A stretch of 64,000 nt of DNA from Streptacidiphilus pinicola (GCF_003258295.1 NZ_QKYN01000111.1:1-64000); one strand, 5' to 3'; numbered from the stretch's first letter, positions 9,632 through 21,370 are shown. Notes: generated from the sequence alone by a model not told the origin. Numbers and translations are program-made.

Positions 9632-9802
9632 AGAGGCTGCCGCTGCGAAGCAATTCCTGCGGCTGCGCGCAGAACGCGCCGACTGATGGGCCTGGACTTC
9701 GGCCTGGCGGCCGTGAGGCTGCTGTCGACGCGTCGTGACGCACCCGGCCGGAAAGCGGTCGGGTGATCCTGTTCGGCAATCGGGAGGGATGCCTCCCACG
9801 GT

Positions 9803-9833
9803 GCCCCGGCCGACATGAGGTGCCGGTCGGGGC
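9803..9833. terminator. Imperfect hairpin between dinG and lexA
   Basis: Arms 9803-9815 and 9821-9833 (GCCCCGGCCGACA against TGCCGGTCGGGGC) pair with one wobble and one mismatch over a 5-nt loop. It sits between the convergent dinG and lexA stops, where a bidirectional terminator is expected. There is no T-tract. Confidence 0.5.
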
Positions 9834-9867
9834 CCAGGCTGTTCGGGCCCCGGTCAGGAGCCGGGGA

Positions 9868-10701
9868 TCAGAGGCGACGAAGGACGGCGACGACCTTGCC
9901 GAGAATCGTCGCGTTGTCGCCCGGAATGGGCTCGTAGGCCGAATTGTGCGGCATCAGCCAGATATGTCCGTCCTCGCGCTTGAGGCGCTTCACGGTGGCC
10001 TCGCCGTCGATCATCGCGGCGACGATGTCGCCGTTCTCGGCGACCGGCTGGCGGCGGACGGTGACCCAGTCGCCGTCGCAGATCGCGGCCTCGATCATCG
10101 AATCGCCGCTGACCTTCAGCACGAACAGCTCACCGTCGCCGACGAGCTGGCGCGGCAGCGGGAAGACGTCCTCGACGGACTGCTCGGCCAGGATCGGCCC
10201 ACCGGCGGCGATCCGGCCGACCAGGGGTACGTAGGACGTGGCCGGGCGGCCGCTGTTGGCCTCGGGCACCGGGCGGGCGACCTCCATGCCGCGCACCTCG
10301 TAGGCGCGCGGACGGTGCGGGTCGCGGCGCAGGAAACCCTTGCGCTCCAGCGCCATCAGCTGGTGGGCGACCGAGGAGGTGCTGGACAGGCCCACGGCCT
10401 GGCCGATCTCCCGCATGCTCGGCGGATATCCGCGCCGCTGCACCGAATCCCGGATGACCTCGATGACGCGGCGCTGGCGCTCGGTGAGCCCGGCCTCGTC
10501 GGTGCGGATGCCCGGCGGGCGCCCCGGGAGGGCGCGTGCGGGGCCTTCTTGAATATCCAAGGAGTGTCCCGAGGAGTGCGTGACGGAAGGCCCACTAGCC
10601 TGGTCCGGAACGAGCCCGGAGGCGAGGTTTCGCGAATCTTCCTGGGTGGCGAACTGGGAGCGTTCCTGCACCGGGACGGTGCTGCTTTCGGCGATGGTCA
10701 C
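9868..10701 (-). CDS. lexA: LexA repressor of the SOS response
   Basis: Transcriptional repressor and RecA-stimulated self-cleaving protease controlling DNA-damage genes. The N-terminal winged helix includes [24 protein letters not shown]. The cleavage site is Ala-Gly in GRIAAGGPI. The catalytic Ser is in VSGDSM and the Lys in [10 protein letters not shown]. At 277 aa it matches actinobacterial LexA with an N-terminal extension of ~60 residues. The GTG at 10701 was chosen over the upstream start at 10746 because GAGAGGGG lies just before it. An SOS-type box 71 bp upstream points to autoregulation. Confidence 0.95.
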   Translation of the reverse strand: MTIAESSTVPVQERSQFATQEDSRNLASGLVPDQASGPSVTHSSGHSLDIQEGPARALPGRPPGIRTDEAGLTERQRRVIEVIRDSVQRRGYPPSMREIGQAVGLSSTSSVAHQLMALERKGFLRRDPHRPRAYEVRGMEVARPVPEANSGRPATSYVPLVGRIAAGGPILAEQSVEDVFPLPRQLVGDGELFVLKVSGDSMIEAAICDGDWVTVRRQPVAENGDIVAAMIDGEATVKRLKREDGHIWLMPHNSAYEPIPGDNATILGKVVAVLRRL

Positions 10702-10771
10702 GGCGGCCCCTCTCAACCTACGGACGTTCTCCCTTGAATAGGCCAACGGTAGGTCCTATCGAAAGGTTGCG

Positions 10772-10787
10772 CCAAACACACGTTCGA
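10772..10787. promoter_or_regulatory. SOS (LexA) box proximal to lexA
   Basis: CCAAACACACGTTCGA matches the Gram-positive/actinobacterial box TCGAAC-N4-GTTCGA at 10 of 12 specified bases. It lies 71 bp upstream of the lexA start. Confidence 0.75.
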
Positions 10788-10848
10788 GTGAATTATTGCT
10801 AGAAACCCTGACCTGATCAAGGTTTCGGGTGTATTTCCACTCGCTCGT

Positions 10849-10864
10849 ACGATCGCTTGTTCGA
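10849..10864. promoter_or_regulatory. Second SOS (LexA) box in the lexA/nrdR gap
   Basis: ACGATCGCTTGTTCGA matches TCGAAC-N4-GTTCGA at 10 of 12 specified bases. It lies mid-way in the divergent gap, 225 bp before the nrdR start and 148 bp before lexA, so it could serve either direction. Confidence 0.65.
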
Positions 10865-10995
10865 GTCGAATCCTCTCATGGATCACCTCCGAGCGGGCTC
10901 GAAACCCCCTCTCCGAGGCGTTCGAGTGGTGACCTGCACCGATCGCGAAGGGTGAACCGGCCGACACGACACGCGGTGTCGAGGTGGTGCGTGAC

Positions 10996-11045
10996 ACACC
11001 AGATCTAGTGGTTAGATAGGGGACCGCGGCCCACAGATTGTGGTC
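10996..11045 (+). promoter_or_regulatory. Tandem NrdR boxes upstream of nrdR-nrdJ
   Basis: Two imperfect palindromes, ACACCAGATCTAGTGG (10996-11011) and CCCACAGATTGTGGTC (11030-11045), lie about 34 bp (roughly three helical turns) apart just before the nrdR start. Paired boxes of the ACAC...GTGT type in phase are the known arrangement for NrdR repression of ribonucleotide reductase genes. They imply autoregulation of the nrdR-nrdJ operon. Confidence 0.7.
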
Positions 11046-11088
11046 TGCCGTGGAGCGAGCAGCAGCCAAGTCTGGAGGGGAGCGGGAC

Positions 11089-11571
11089 GTGCACTGCCCC
11101 TTCTGTCGTCACGCGGACAGCCGAGTCGTGGACTCCCGTACCACCGACGACGGCAGCTCGATCCGACGCAGGCGCCAGTGCCCCGACTGCAACCGTCGGT
11201 TCACGACGGTGGAGACCGCCGCCCTGATGGTGGTGAAGCGCAGCGGGGTGACCGAGCCCTTCAGCCGCGACAAGGTGATCAACGGGGTTCGCAAGGCCTG
11301 TCAGGGCCGGCCGGTCACCGAGGACGCCCTCGCGTTGCTGGGTCAGCGGGTCGAGGAGGCCGTCCGCTCCACCGGGAGCGCCGAGCTGTCCGCCCATGAC
11401 GTCGGCCTGGCCATACTGGGCCCGCTCCGGGAGTTGGACGTCGTGGCCTACCTGCGGTTCGCCTCGGTCTACCGGGCCTACGACTCACTCGAGGACTTCG
11501 AGGCCGCCATCGCCGAGCTCCGTGTGGAGTCGCCCGGCGACCGGCCCCCCGTGCCTGCGCCCACGCCCTGA
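11089..11571 (+). CDS. nrdR: Transcriptional repressor NrdR
   Basis: ATP/dATP-sensing repressor of ribonucleotide reductase genes. The N-terminal zinc ribbon is CPFC...CPDC (residues 3-34), followed by RRFTTVE and an ATP-cone domain ([24 protein letters not shown]...). It has 160 aa, typical for the family. The GTG at 11089 is preceded by GGAGGGG (11074-11080) and gives the conserved MHCPFC start; a longer frame start at 11038 is not supported. It sits directly upstream of its target nrdJ. Confidence 0.95.
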   Translation: MHCPFCRHADSRVVDSRTTDDGSSIRRRRQCPDCNRRFTTVETAALMVVKRSGVTEPFSRDKVINGVRKACQGRPVTEDALALLGQRVEEAVRSTGSAELSAHDVGLAILGPLRELDVVAYLRFASVYRAYDSLEDFEAAIAELRVESPGDRPPVPAPTP

Positions 11572-11716
11572 ACCCTCGGCACGTTCCAGGGTGCGCGCGG
11601 CACCTTTCCAGCACTTCGTTTCGCAGCACGTGGTGCTGAACCAGCAAGACACGAACCAGCAGGCGACCCCGGGAAGCAGCGGGGCGCTCAGGGCGTTTGC
11701 CCAGGAGGAGGCGGCA

Positions 11717-14611
<2,895 letters not shown>

Positions 14612-14687
14612 CCGCCGTCAGCTGATCCCTGTCGGTCGATCACCGGCTCGCGTTGGTCACTGACAGGCCGTCGGACTGGCCCGAGTT

Positions 14688-14717
14688 GCGCCCCCGGACC
14701 TTCTGCTCCGGGGGCGC
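14688..14717 (+). terminator. nrdJ terminator hairpin
   Basis: Perfect 11-bp arms, GCGCCCCCGGA (14688-14698) and TCCGGGGGCGC (14707-14717), over an 8-nt loop, 76 bp after the nrdJ stop. Confidence 0.75.
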
Positions 14718-14819
14718 ACTCGCGTGTGCTGCGGCCTGAGGAACCCGCGGCGCGGGTGGCGCCCGCCCCTCCCCAAAAAGGATCTTGCAGGTGGCGCGGC
14801 CGGTCACTAGGGTGCGCGG

Positions 14820-15503
14820 GTGACAGCAGAGCAGCATGTGCCGGCGGCCGACATCCCCACGTCCGAGGATGGGCCCGGCCCGGTCACCGCCGATGATCTG
14901 GCGTGTGGGGTGGGCCTCGCGGTGGCACTGCTGCGGCAGCCGGCCGCGCTGGAAGGTGACTGGAGCAGGGCTGCGGGCTCGCTCAGTTGGGACTGCTGGG
15001 AGACGGCCGAGCACCTGGCCGACGACCTGTTCGCCTACGCCGCCGAGCTGGGCTCGCCGGTCGGCGTGACGGCGGAGCCCGTGCCGTTCGTGCTGGTCCG
15101 GCCCGCACCGGAGAAGCCGCGGAGCACGATCTTCGCCGACCGCGCGGCGGGTCCCGAGGGGCTGGTCCGGGTGCTGGAGTCCTGTGGCGCGCTGCTCGTC
15201 GCGATGGTCCGGACGGCCGCCCCGGAGACCAGGGCTTTCCACGTCTTCGGTCTCGCGGACGCCGAGGGCTCGGCGGCCATGGGCCTGGTCGAGACGCTTG
15301 TCCACGCGGATGACGTCGCCCGCGGTCTGGGGCTTGCCTGGGAGCCGCCGGCAGACCTGTGTGCGCGGGTGCTGCACCGGCTCTTCCCTGACGTGCCGGG
15401 CGGCTTCGCGCCCTGGGGGACCCTGCTGTGGGCGACCGGGCGCGGTGAGCTGCCGGGGCTGGCCCGCCGCGAGCGCTGGCGCTGGGACAGCTCGGTCCGG
15501 TGA
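14820..15503 (+). CDS. DinB/maleylpyruvate-isomerase-like conserved protein
   Basis: Conserved actinobacterial protein of 227 aa with the look of the mycothiol-dependent maleylpyruvate-isomerase N-terminal (DinB-like four-helix) family. It has an N-terminal helix of about residues 24-60 with SLSWDCWETAEHLADDLFAYA, and a later MGLVETLVHADDVARGLGL, where His residues would bind metal. No enzyme activity can be assigned. The GTG start at 14820 lacks a strong ribosome-binding site. It lies in a short forward run with the phosphatase gene that follows. Confidence 0.65.
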   Translation: MTAEQHVPAADIPTSEDGPGPVTADDLACGVGLAVALLRQPAALEGDWSRAAGSLSWDCWETAEHLADDLFAYAAELGSPVGVTAEPVPFVLVRPAPEKPRSTIFADRAAGPEGLVRVLESCGALLVAMVRTAAPETRAFHVFGLADAEGSAAMGLVETLVHADDVARGLGLAWEPPADLCARVLHRLFPDVPGGFAPWGTLLWATGRGELPGLARRERWRWDSSVR

Positions 15504-15545
15504 GACGCGAGGCTGCGTGGCGCGGCCTGGGTTACGGTGGCCGGT

Positions 15546-16178
15546 ATGGCGCGGCCGAGGCGAATTGTCCTGATCCGACATGGCGAGTCGGAGGGGAACG
15601 TCGATGAGACGATCTACGAGCGTGTGCCGGACCACGCCCTCACCCTGACCGCGCGCGGTCGCGAGCAGGCGCGCGCCGCGGGCGGCGAGCTCCGCGCGCT
15701 TTTCGGCGCGGAGCGGGTGCAGGTCTACGTCTCGCCCTACACCCGGACCTGGCAGACCCTGGAACTGCTTCGCCTGGATCCGGCCCTGGTCCGCGTGATG
15801 GAGGAGCCGCGCCTGCGGGAACAGGACTGGGGCAACCTGCAGGATGTCGAGGACATCCGCAGGCAGCGGAAGCTGCGGGACGAGTACGGCCACTTCTACT
15901 ACCGCTTCACCTCGGGCGAGTCCGGTGCCGACGCCTACGACCGGGTCGGCGCCTTCTTCGAGACCCTGCACCGCAACTTCCAGCGGGCCGACTACCCGCC
16001 GAACGTGCTGCTGGTCTGCCACGGGCTCCTGATGCGTCTGTTCTGCATGCGGTGGTTCCACTGGAGCGTCGACGAGTTCGAGGCTCTGTCGAACCCCGAC
16101 AACGGGGGGATGAGAACGCTCCTCCTCGGCGCGGACGGCCGCTATACGCTTGATCGTCCGTTCGAGCGCTGGACCTGA
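15546..16178 (+). CDS. Histidine phosphatase (phosphoglycerate-mutase-like)
   Basis: Member of the histidine phosphatase superfamily. The catalytic motif LIRHGES is at residues 7-13 and the second catalytic His is in LLVCHGLLMRLF; HDW-like WGNLQDVED and ESGADAYDRVGAFFETL complete the fold. It has 210 aa from ATG 15546; a GTG at 15537 is an alternative that adds three residues. The substrate is unknown; such proteins dephosphorylate sugars, phosphoglycerate or proteins. Confidence 0.85.
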   Translation: MARPRRIVLIRHGESEGNVDETIYERVPDHALTLTARGREQARAAGGELRALFGAERVQVYVSPYTRTWQTLELLRLDPALVRVMEEPRLREQDWGNLQDVEDIRRQRKLRDEYGHFYYRFTSGESGADAYDRVGAFFETLHRNFQRADYPPNVLLVCHGLLMRLFCMRWFHWSVDEFEALSNPDNGGMRTLLLGADGRYTLDRPFERWT

Positions 16179-16209
16179 TCCCGCGGTCCGCAACCCGAGG
16201 AGTCCTACC

Positions 16210-16509
16210 GTGTTCGTCGTCACTCTCTCCTACACCGCGCCGATGGAGCAGGTGGACGCGCTGCTGCTGGAGCACCGTGCCTGGCTGGACGAGCAGTACC
16301 GCAAGGGCGTCATGCTCGCCTCCGGTGTGAAGGTGCCGCGTACCGGGGGGGTGCTGCTGGTGGGCGGCCTCGACCGGGCCGGCGTGGACCAGCTGCTGGC
16401 CGAGGACCCGTTCGCCAAGGGCGGGGTCGCCGCCTACGACGTGGTCGAGTTCACCGCCACCAAGACCGCCGACTGCCTGGCCGCCTACCGCGAGCCGCAG
16501 GCCTCCTGA
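16210..16509 (+). CDS. YciI-like protein
   Basis: Small protein of 99 aa of the YciI (dimeric alpha+beta ferredoxin-like barrel) family. It begins MFVVTLSYTAPMEQVDALLLEHRAWLDEQYRKG and has the family DPFAKGGVAAYDVVEF segment. The GTG at 16210 is preceded by AGGAGT. Its last 25 bp overlap the end of the convergent dapA-like gene. The biochemical role is not known. Confidence 0.8.
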   Translation: MFVVTLSYTAPMEQVDALLLEHRAWLDEQYRKGVMLASGVKVPRTGGVLLVGGLDRAGVDQLLAEDPFAKGGVAAYDVVEFTATKTADCLAAYREPQAS

Positions 16510-17390
16510 AGGCAGGCACGGAGCTGTTCGAGCAGGGTCTGGTCGGCATCGACCAGTGGCAGCCGGACCGGGCCCGCCGGCAGACCGGCGTCGTTCAGCA
16601 ACGCCTTCGCGGTGACCGTGCCCGGGACGTCGTCCATCATGGCCTGCACCAGCGGAAGCAGCCGCTGGTGCAGGCGCAGCGCCTCGACGTTGGCCCCGCA
16701 CGCGTGGGCGTCCAGCACGGCGCGCGTCTGTTCGGGGGCGACGTTCGCCACCGTGCTGATGACTCCGACGGCACCGATCGCGAGCAGGGGCAGGTTGAGC
16801 TCGTCCGCGCCGCAGTAGTACTGCAGGCCTGTGTCGGCGATGGTGCGGGCGGCCCCGGCCAGGTCGTAGCTGACGTCCTTGACGCCCACGATGCGCGGGT
16901 GCCGTGCGAGGGCGTGCAGGGTCTCGGTGGAGAGTCGGGTTCCGGTGCGGTGCGGGATGTCGTAGAGCAGCACGGGGAGGGAGGCCGCGTCGGCCACGGC
17001 GGTCAGATGTCGCCGCACCCCCTCCTGCTGGGGGCGGCTGTAATAGGGGGTGACCAGGAGGAGCCCGTCCGCTCCCGCGCGCTCGGCCGAGCGCGCGAGC
17101 GCCGTGCTGTGGGCGGTGTCGCTGGTTCCGACTCCGGCGATCACCTGGGCACGCGCGCCGACCGCCTCGACGACGGCGCGAACGAGGCGCTCCTTCTCGT
17201 CGTCCCCCGTCGTGGGCGACTCGCCCGTGGTGCCGTTCAGGACCAGGCCGTCACAGCCGGAGTCGACGAGGTGCGTGGCCAGCTTCTGTGCGCCGTCGGC
17301 GTCGAGTGACCCATCCGGCCGGAACGGGGTGACCATGGCGGCCAGGCATCGGCCCAGGGGGAGTGCGTCCGTGGCGTGGGTGTCGTTCAT
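16485..17390 (-). CDS. DapA-family aldolase (4-hydroxy-tetrahydrodipicolinate synthase-like)
   Basis: Class I aldolase of the DHDPS/N-acetylneuraminate-lyase family, 301 aa. Typical features are MVTPFRPDGSLD, GTTGESPT (carboxylate-binding), LLLVTPYYSRPQQEG with the catalytic Tyr, YDIPHRTG, and the Schiff-base Lys in VGVKDVSYD. It could make a lysine/diaminopimelate precursor, or be a paralogue with another substrate. The ATG at 17390 was chosen for the GGGAG just upstream; the longer frame to 17447 is not supported. A perfect dyad lies just upstream. Confidence 0.85.
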   Translation of the reverse strand: MNDTHATDALPLGRCLAAMVTPFRPDGSLDADGAQKLATHLVDSGCDGLVLNGTTGESPTTGDDEKERLVRAVVEAVGARAQVIAGVGTSDTAHSTALARSAERAGADGLLLVTPYYSRPQQEGVRRHLTAVADAASLPVLLYDIPHRTGTRLSTETLHALARHPRIVGVKDVSYDLAGAARTIADTGLQYYCGADELNLPLLAIGAVGVISTVANVAPEQTRAVLDAHACGANVEALRLHQRLLPLVQAMMDDVPGTVTAKALLNDAGLPAGPVRLPLVDADQTLLEQLRACLQEACGSR

Positions 17391-17402
17391 GCTCCCAGGG
17401 TG

Positions 17403-17438
17403 AGCAATCATCGCCGTGAAGCACCAGCGATGATTGCT
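17403..17438. promoter_or_regulatory. 12-bp perfect dyad upstream of the dapA-like gene
   Basis: AGCAATCATCGC (17403-17414) and GCGATGATTGCT (17427-17438) are separated by 12 bp. The dyad sits 13-48 bp before the dapA-like start and 33 bp past the MFS stop, both on the minus strand. It could be the MFS terminator or an operator. The AT-richer arms are unlike the GC-rich terminators elsewhere here. Confidence 0.55.
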
Positions 17439-17471
17439 GCACGTCACGGTTCACGGATGCTAATCAGTGGC

Positions 17472-18992
17472 TCAGGCGGCGGCCGCGTGCGGTGGATCCG
17501 AGGAGGAGCCCTCCTCCCCGGGCGGAGCCGCCGGGGGCGCGGAGACGCCCAGCCGTTGCGGCGGTTTCATGACGAACAGCGCCATCAGCAGGGCGATGCC
17601 CGTGAACACCAGGGACACCTGGAAGGCGGCGGTCATGCCGTGCACGAAGACCTGGTTCGGATCTCGGTGCGGGAACAGCGCCTTGGCCTCGTTGCGCTGG
17701 GCGGTCGCGAAGACCGTGACCAGGATGGCCAGGCCGAGGGAGCCGCCCACCTGCTGGGTGGTGTTGAGCAGGCCGGTCGCGGATCCGGTCTCCTGCGGCG
17801 CGACACCGGAGACAGCGGTCAGCATGACCGGGACGAAGATGAAGCCCATGCCGAAGCCGAAGATCATCGTCGGCCCCAGGACGCCGCTGGCGAAGGTGCT
17901 GTGCACGTCCAGCTTGGTGATCCAGTACGCGCCCCCGCTGACCAGGAGCGTGCCCAGGATCATGAAAGGCTTGGCTCCGAACCTGGTCTGGAACCGCGCC
18001 GCGATCTGCGCCGCCACGATGATGGACAGACTCATCGGCAGGAATCCGAGACCCGCGCGGATCGGACTGAACCCCAGGATGTCCTGAATGAACTGGGTCA
18101 TGAAGAAGAAGATCCCGAACATCGCGGCGGCCAGGCAGAGCATCAACACGTAGGCGCCGGACCGGTTCCGGTTGCGGAACATGTGCAGCGGGGTGATCGG
18201 CTGCGCCGTCCTCGACTCGATCAGCAGGAACGAGACCAGCAGGACCACCGAGGCGGCGAACGAGATCAGCGTCCAGGTGTCGGTCCAGCCCTTGTCGGCG
18301 GCGCGGATGAATCCGTAGACCAGGCTGGCCATGCCGACCGTGGAGGTCAGGGCGCCCGGGAAGTCGAAGCGTCCGGGGTGGCGCTCGGAGTCGTTGATGT
18401 ACAGCGGCGCCAGTGAGGCCAGCGCGATGCCGATCGGCACATTGACGAACAGCACCCAGCGCCAGGAGAGCCAGGAGGTGAGCACGCCACCGAGCAGCAG
18501 CCCGATGGCACCGCCCGCGCCGGCCACGGCCGAGTAGACACCGAAGGCCCGGTTGCGTTCGGGGCCCTCCTTGAAGTTGGTGGCGATCAGCGCGAAGGCG
18601 GTGGGTGAGGCGATGGCACCACCAATGCCCTGCAGCGCCCGCGCGGACAGCAGCATCCACGACGAGGTGGCGAGGCCGCCGAGCAGCGATGCGCAGCTGA
18701 AGATCAGCACGCCGGTGATCAGCGTCGGTCTGCGGCCGAGGATGTCGCCGATTCGTCCACCGAGCAGCAGCAGGCCGCCGAAGGTGAGCGTGTAGGCGTT
18801 CAGCACCCACGACAGGCTGGTCGGGGTGAACTTCAGGGCGGTGGAGATGTGCGGCAGCGCGATGTTGACGATGGTGATGTCCAGCACGACCATCAGCTGC
18901 GTGGTCGCGATGACCGCCAGGGAGATCCCCGGATGCTGGCCACGCCTGGCCTGGGCCGGAACGCTGCGGGTGAGGGTCTTCGAAGTGGCCAC
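17472..18992 (-). CDS. MFS drug efflux transporter, DHA2 (14-helix) type
   Basis: Proton-driven multidrug exporter of the inner membrane, 506 aa, with about 14 hydrophobic segments. Family motifs include VVLDITIVNIALPHI in helix 1, the loop 2-3 motif GRIGDILGRRPTL, and GxxxGPxxGG-like GAGGAIGLLLGG. The GTG at 18992 is preceded by AGGGGG; a longer frame upstream crosses the promoter region. It is divergent from a TetR regulator with a perfect palindrome between them, so substrate-induced derepression is likely. Confidence 0.9.
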   Translation of the reverse strand: MATSKTLTRSVPAQARRGQHPGISLAVIATTQLMVVLDITIVNIALPHISTALKFTPTSLSWVLNAYTLTFGGLLLLGGRIGDILGRRPTLITGVLIFSCASLLGGLATSSWMLLSARALQGIGGAIASPTAFALIATNFKEGPERNRAFGVYSAVAGAGGAIGLLLGGVLTSWLSWRWVLFVNVPIGIALASLAPLYINDSERHPGRFDFPGALTSTVGMASLVYGFIRAADKGWTDTWTLISFAASVVLLVSFLLIESRTAQPITPLHMFRNRNRSGAYVLMLCLAAAMFGIFFFMTQFIQDILGFSPIRAGLGFLPMSLSIIVAAQIAARFQTRFGAKPFMILGTLLVSGGAYWITKLDVHSTFASGVLGPTMIFGFGMGFIFVPVMLTAVSGVAPQETGSATGLLNTTQQVGGSLGLAILVTVFATAQRNEAKALFPHRDPNQVFVHGMTAAFQVSLVFTGIALLMALFVMKPPQRLGVSAPPAAPPGEEGSSSDPPHAAAA

Positions 18993-19078
18993 GGTTCCCC
19001 CTGGGAGGTGCGCCACGGTGGCTGGGTTCGGTAGGGCTGAAAAATTTGGGACGGCTGAGAAGTCTTGTCGGGGCTTGG

Positions 19079-19098
19079 AATGAACGCCGGCGTTCATT
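19079..19098. promoter_or_regulatory. TetR operator palindrome
   Basis: AATGAACGCCGGCGTTCATT is a perfect 20-bp palindrome. It lies between the divergent MFS (start 18992) and TetR (start 19171) genes, the standard position and form for a TetR-family operator controlling both. Confidence 0.8.
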
Positions 19099-19170
19099 AG
19101 CCTCGACCCTAGACCCGGACAAATCGGTACACAAGCCTCTGTCAGCCCCAGCCGCCGCCCAGGCGGCGTC

Positions 19171-19809
19171 ATGTTCGACGGTGGTGAGGAGATGCGCAGG
19201 ACGACGACGGCTGTCGCGATCCGACGTCGCGGTCCGACCCTGGAGCGGGCGATCTTCGAGGCGACCCTGGAGCAGCTGATCGCCTCCGGCTATGCCAGGC
19301 TCAGCATGGAGGCCGTGGCCACCGCCGCGCAGACCGGCAAGGCGTCCCTCTACCGACGGTGGGGCAGCAAGGAGCAGTTGGTGCTGGACGCGCTGAGCGC
19401 CAGCCTGCCGCCGGCGGCCCAGCCCCCGGACACCGGCAGCCTGCGCGGCGACCTCCTCGCCGTCATCGCCGGCCTGCGGGCCCTGATGACCTCGCGCACG
19501 GGCTGCGCAGCGCGCGCCGTGATCAGCGAACTCGACCACGAGCGTGCCGCCGCCTTCACCGGCCTGGTCCACCAGCAGATCCTCGACCCGGCACACCTGC
19601 TCCTCGCGCAGGTGGTCCAGGCGGCTGCGGAGCGCGGAGAGGTCCGACCGGAGGCCGCGACGGCGACCGTTCTGGACATCGTGCCCGCCATGATGATGTA
19701 CCGGTCCAAGACCCGGCCGGGAGGCTTCATCGAGCAGGACGCCCAAGCCTTGGTGGACGAGGTGTTGCTGCCTGTGCTGCTGCGTTCCGCCCGGCTCGGG
19801 GAGGGTTGA
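19171..19809 (+). CDS. TetR-family regulator of the adjacent MFS exporter
   Basis: Predicted repressor of 212 aa. The N-terminal HTH covers about residues 25-70 (LERAIFEATLEQLIASGYARLSMEAVATAAQTGKASLYRRWGSKEQLV). The C-terminal ligand-binding domain is TetR_C-like. ATG 19171 has GGCGG four bases upstream; ATG 19192 is an alternative with AGGAG directly adjacent. The divergent exporter and shared palindrome imply local control. The inducer is unknown. Confidence 0.88.
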   Translation: MFDGGEEMRRTTTAVAIRRRGPTLERAIFEATLEQLIASGYARLSMEAVATAAQTGKASLYRRWGSKEQLVLDALSASLPPAAQPPDTGSLRGDLLAVIAGLRALMTSRTGCAARAVISELDHERAAAFTGLVHQQILDPAHLLLAQVVQAAAERGEVRPEAATATVLDIVPAMMMYRSKTRPGGFIEQDAQALVDEVLLPVLLRSARLGEG

Positions 19810-19853
19810 GCGGAGCGGCCGGTCGGTCCCCCGAGGGCCGATAGGCTGAGGAC

Positions 19854-20537
19854 ATGCCTGTGGATCCGCCCTCCCATTCCGTCGAGCGCTCGCTGCGCCG
19901 GGCCGGCGCCCGGCTGGTCGCCGGGGTCGACGAGGTGGGGCGCGGGGCCTGGGCCGGCCCCGTCACCGTCTGCGCTGCCATAACGGGCATGCGCAAGCCG
20001 CCCGCCGGCCTGACCGACTCCAAGCTGCTCACCCAGCGGCGCCGCGAGGAGTTGGAGCCGGTGCTCGCCGGCTGGGTGCATGCCTACGCGCTCGGCCACG
20101 CCAGCCCTCGCGAGTGCGACGAGCTCGGGATGACCGCCGCGCTGCGGCTGGCGGCGATCCGCGCCCTGGAGGCGCTGCCGGAGCAGCCCGACGCGGTCAT
20201 CCTCGACGGCAAGCACGACTATCTCGGCGGCCCGTGGCGGGTCCGGACCGTCATCAAGGGCGACCAGTCCTGCGTGGCCGTGGCCGCGGCCTCGGTGATC
20301 GCCAAGGTGCGCCGCGACGCGATGATGGCCGACCTGGGGGCGCAGTACCCCGACTTCGCCTTCGCGGACAACGCCGGTTACCCCTCCCCGGTGCACCGCG
20401 CCGCCCTCGAACGACTCGGCCCGACCGAGCAGCACCGCCTCTCGTGGGCCTACCTCGAGGAGCTGCCCGAGTGGCGGCACCTGCGGGTCCACCGCGAGCC
20501 GGTCGACGCCGGAGAGCAGCTGTCGCTGGGGTTCTGA
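19854..20537 (+). CDS. rnhB: Ribonuclease HII
   Basis: Removes ribonucleotides from DNA and degrades RNA in RNA-DNA hybrids. The signature [14 protein letters not shown] supplies the first acidic residues (Asp-Glu); [25 protein letters not shown] and [13 protein letters not shown] follow in the expected order. It has 227 aa, a complete single-domain enzyme. It starts at ATG 19854 and heads a forward group next to helicase-related genes. Confidence 0.95.
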   Translation: MPVDPPSHSVERSLRRAGARLVAGVDEVGRGAWAGPVTVCAAITGMRKPPAGLTDSKLLTQRRREELEPVLAGWVHAYALGHASPRECDELGMTAALRLAAIRALEALPEQPDAVILDGKHDYLGGPWRVRTVIKGDQSCVAVAAASVIAKVRRDAMMADLGAQYPDFAFADNAGYPSPVHRAALERLGPTEQHRLSWAYLEELPEWRHLRVHREPVDAGEQLSLGF

Positions 20538-20629
20538 CGGGGCGTCGTGGGCGGTGGCGAAGGTTCCGGTACCGGCTTTCGGTGGCCGGGAAGCGACGCG
20601 AGGCATGCCTTCAGGAAGCCGCGGGATGC

Positions 20630-21358
20630 ATGTTCGGTCTTCGTCCGGCACATCGGACGGCCCCCCTATCGGCTGCTCACAGGCACCGAGTAAGCTCTGG
20701 GGCGCTGTTCGGCGCCGTCCAGTGCGCCGCCAGAAATCGTGCCGAGGAGCTGGAGATCCACAAGACCGACTCGGGCCAGGGCGTTCCATCCACCGACGAG
20801 ACGGACCCGATAGCCCGCACCGCCGCGACCGCTGTACCTTCCCCGACCAATGTGGCCGCCACGCCGCGTCCCGGGCCCCGGCCCGGACCGTCGGCCCGGC
20901 GTGCCGTCCCCGGCCCTCCGGCCGGTCCCACGCGCCCCCCGAAGCCGGGTGCGCAGGCCCGCCGGGGCCCTGATGCGCACCCCACGCTTCCCGAGCTGCA
21001 GCTGCTTCCGGCCGCTCCCGAAGCCGCGCTGGACCGCGCGGACGAGGCAGTCGACCTGCTGCTGGACACCGGCCGGACTCCCGGCCAGATCCTGGTGCTC
21101 ACCACCGCCGAGGCGCACCCGTGGCAGGCCCACGAGCTGAGCTTCGGCGCCGAGCCCTACTGGGCCCAGCTCGAGGCAGCGGACGACGTCTTCTACGCGA
21201 CCGCGGCCGACTGCCGGCCTGCCCGGCGCGAGGTGGTGGTGCTGGCCGTCAACGGCGGCGAGACCAGCGCCGTGCAGGACGCGCTCGCGGTGGCACTGGC
21301 CCGAGCCACCTCCCTCCTCATCGTCTGCGGGGAGACCCCGCTGCCGGCGCAGCGCTAG
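20630..21358 (+). CDS. Stand-alone helicase 2A-like C-terminal fragment protein
   Basis: Hypothetical protein of up to 242 aa; about 120 Pro/Ala/Arg-rich residues precede a ~110-residue conserved C-terminal domain. That domain resembles the end of UvrD/Rep-type SF1 helicases: AADDVFYATAADCRPARREVVVLAVNGG resembles motif V, and ALAVALARATSLLIVCGE resembles motif VI with its Arg. There is no Walker A or B, so it cannot act as an ATPase alone. The start is uncertain: ATG 20630 and GTG 20852 are in frame, and GAGGAGCTGGAG at 20743-20754 precedes no standard start. It lies between rnhB and a RecQ gene. Confidence 0.6.
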   Translation: MFGLRPAHRTAPLSAAHRHRVSSGALFGAVQCAARNRAEELEIHKTDSGQGVPSTDETDPIARTAATAVPSPTNVAATPRPGPRPGPSARRAVPGPPAGPTRPPKPGAQARRGPDAHPTLPELQLLPAAPEAALDRADEAVDLLLDTGRTPGQILVLTTAEAHPWQAHELSFGAEPYWAQLEAADDVFYATAADCRPARREVVVLAVNGGETSAVQDALAVALARATSLLIVCGETPLPAQR

Positions 21359-21370
21359 CGTCCAGCCCCG

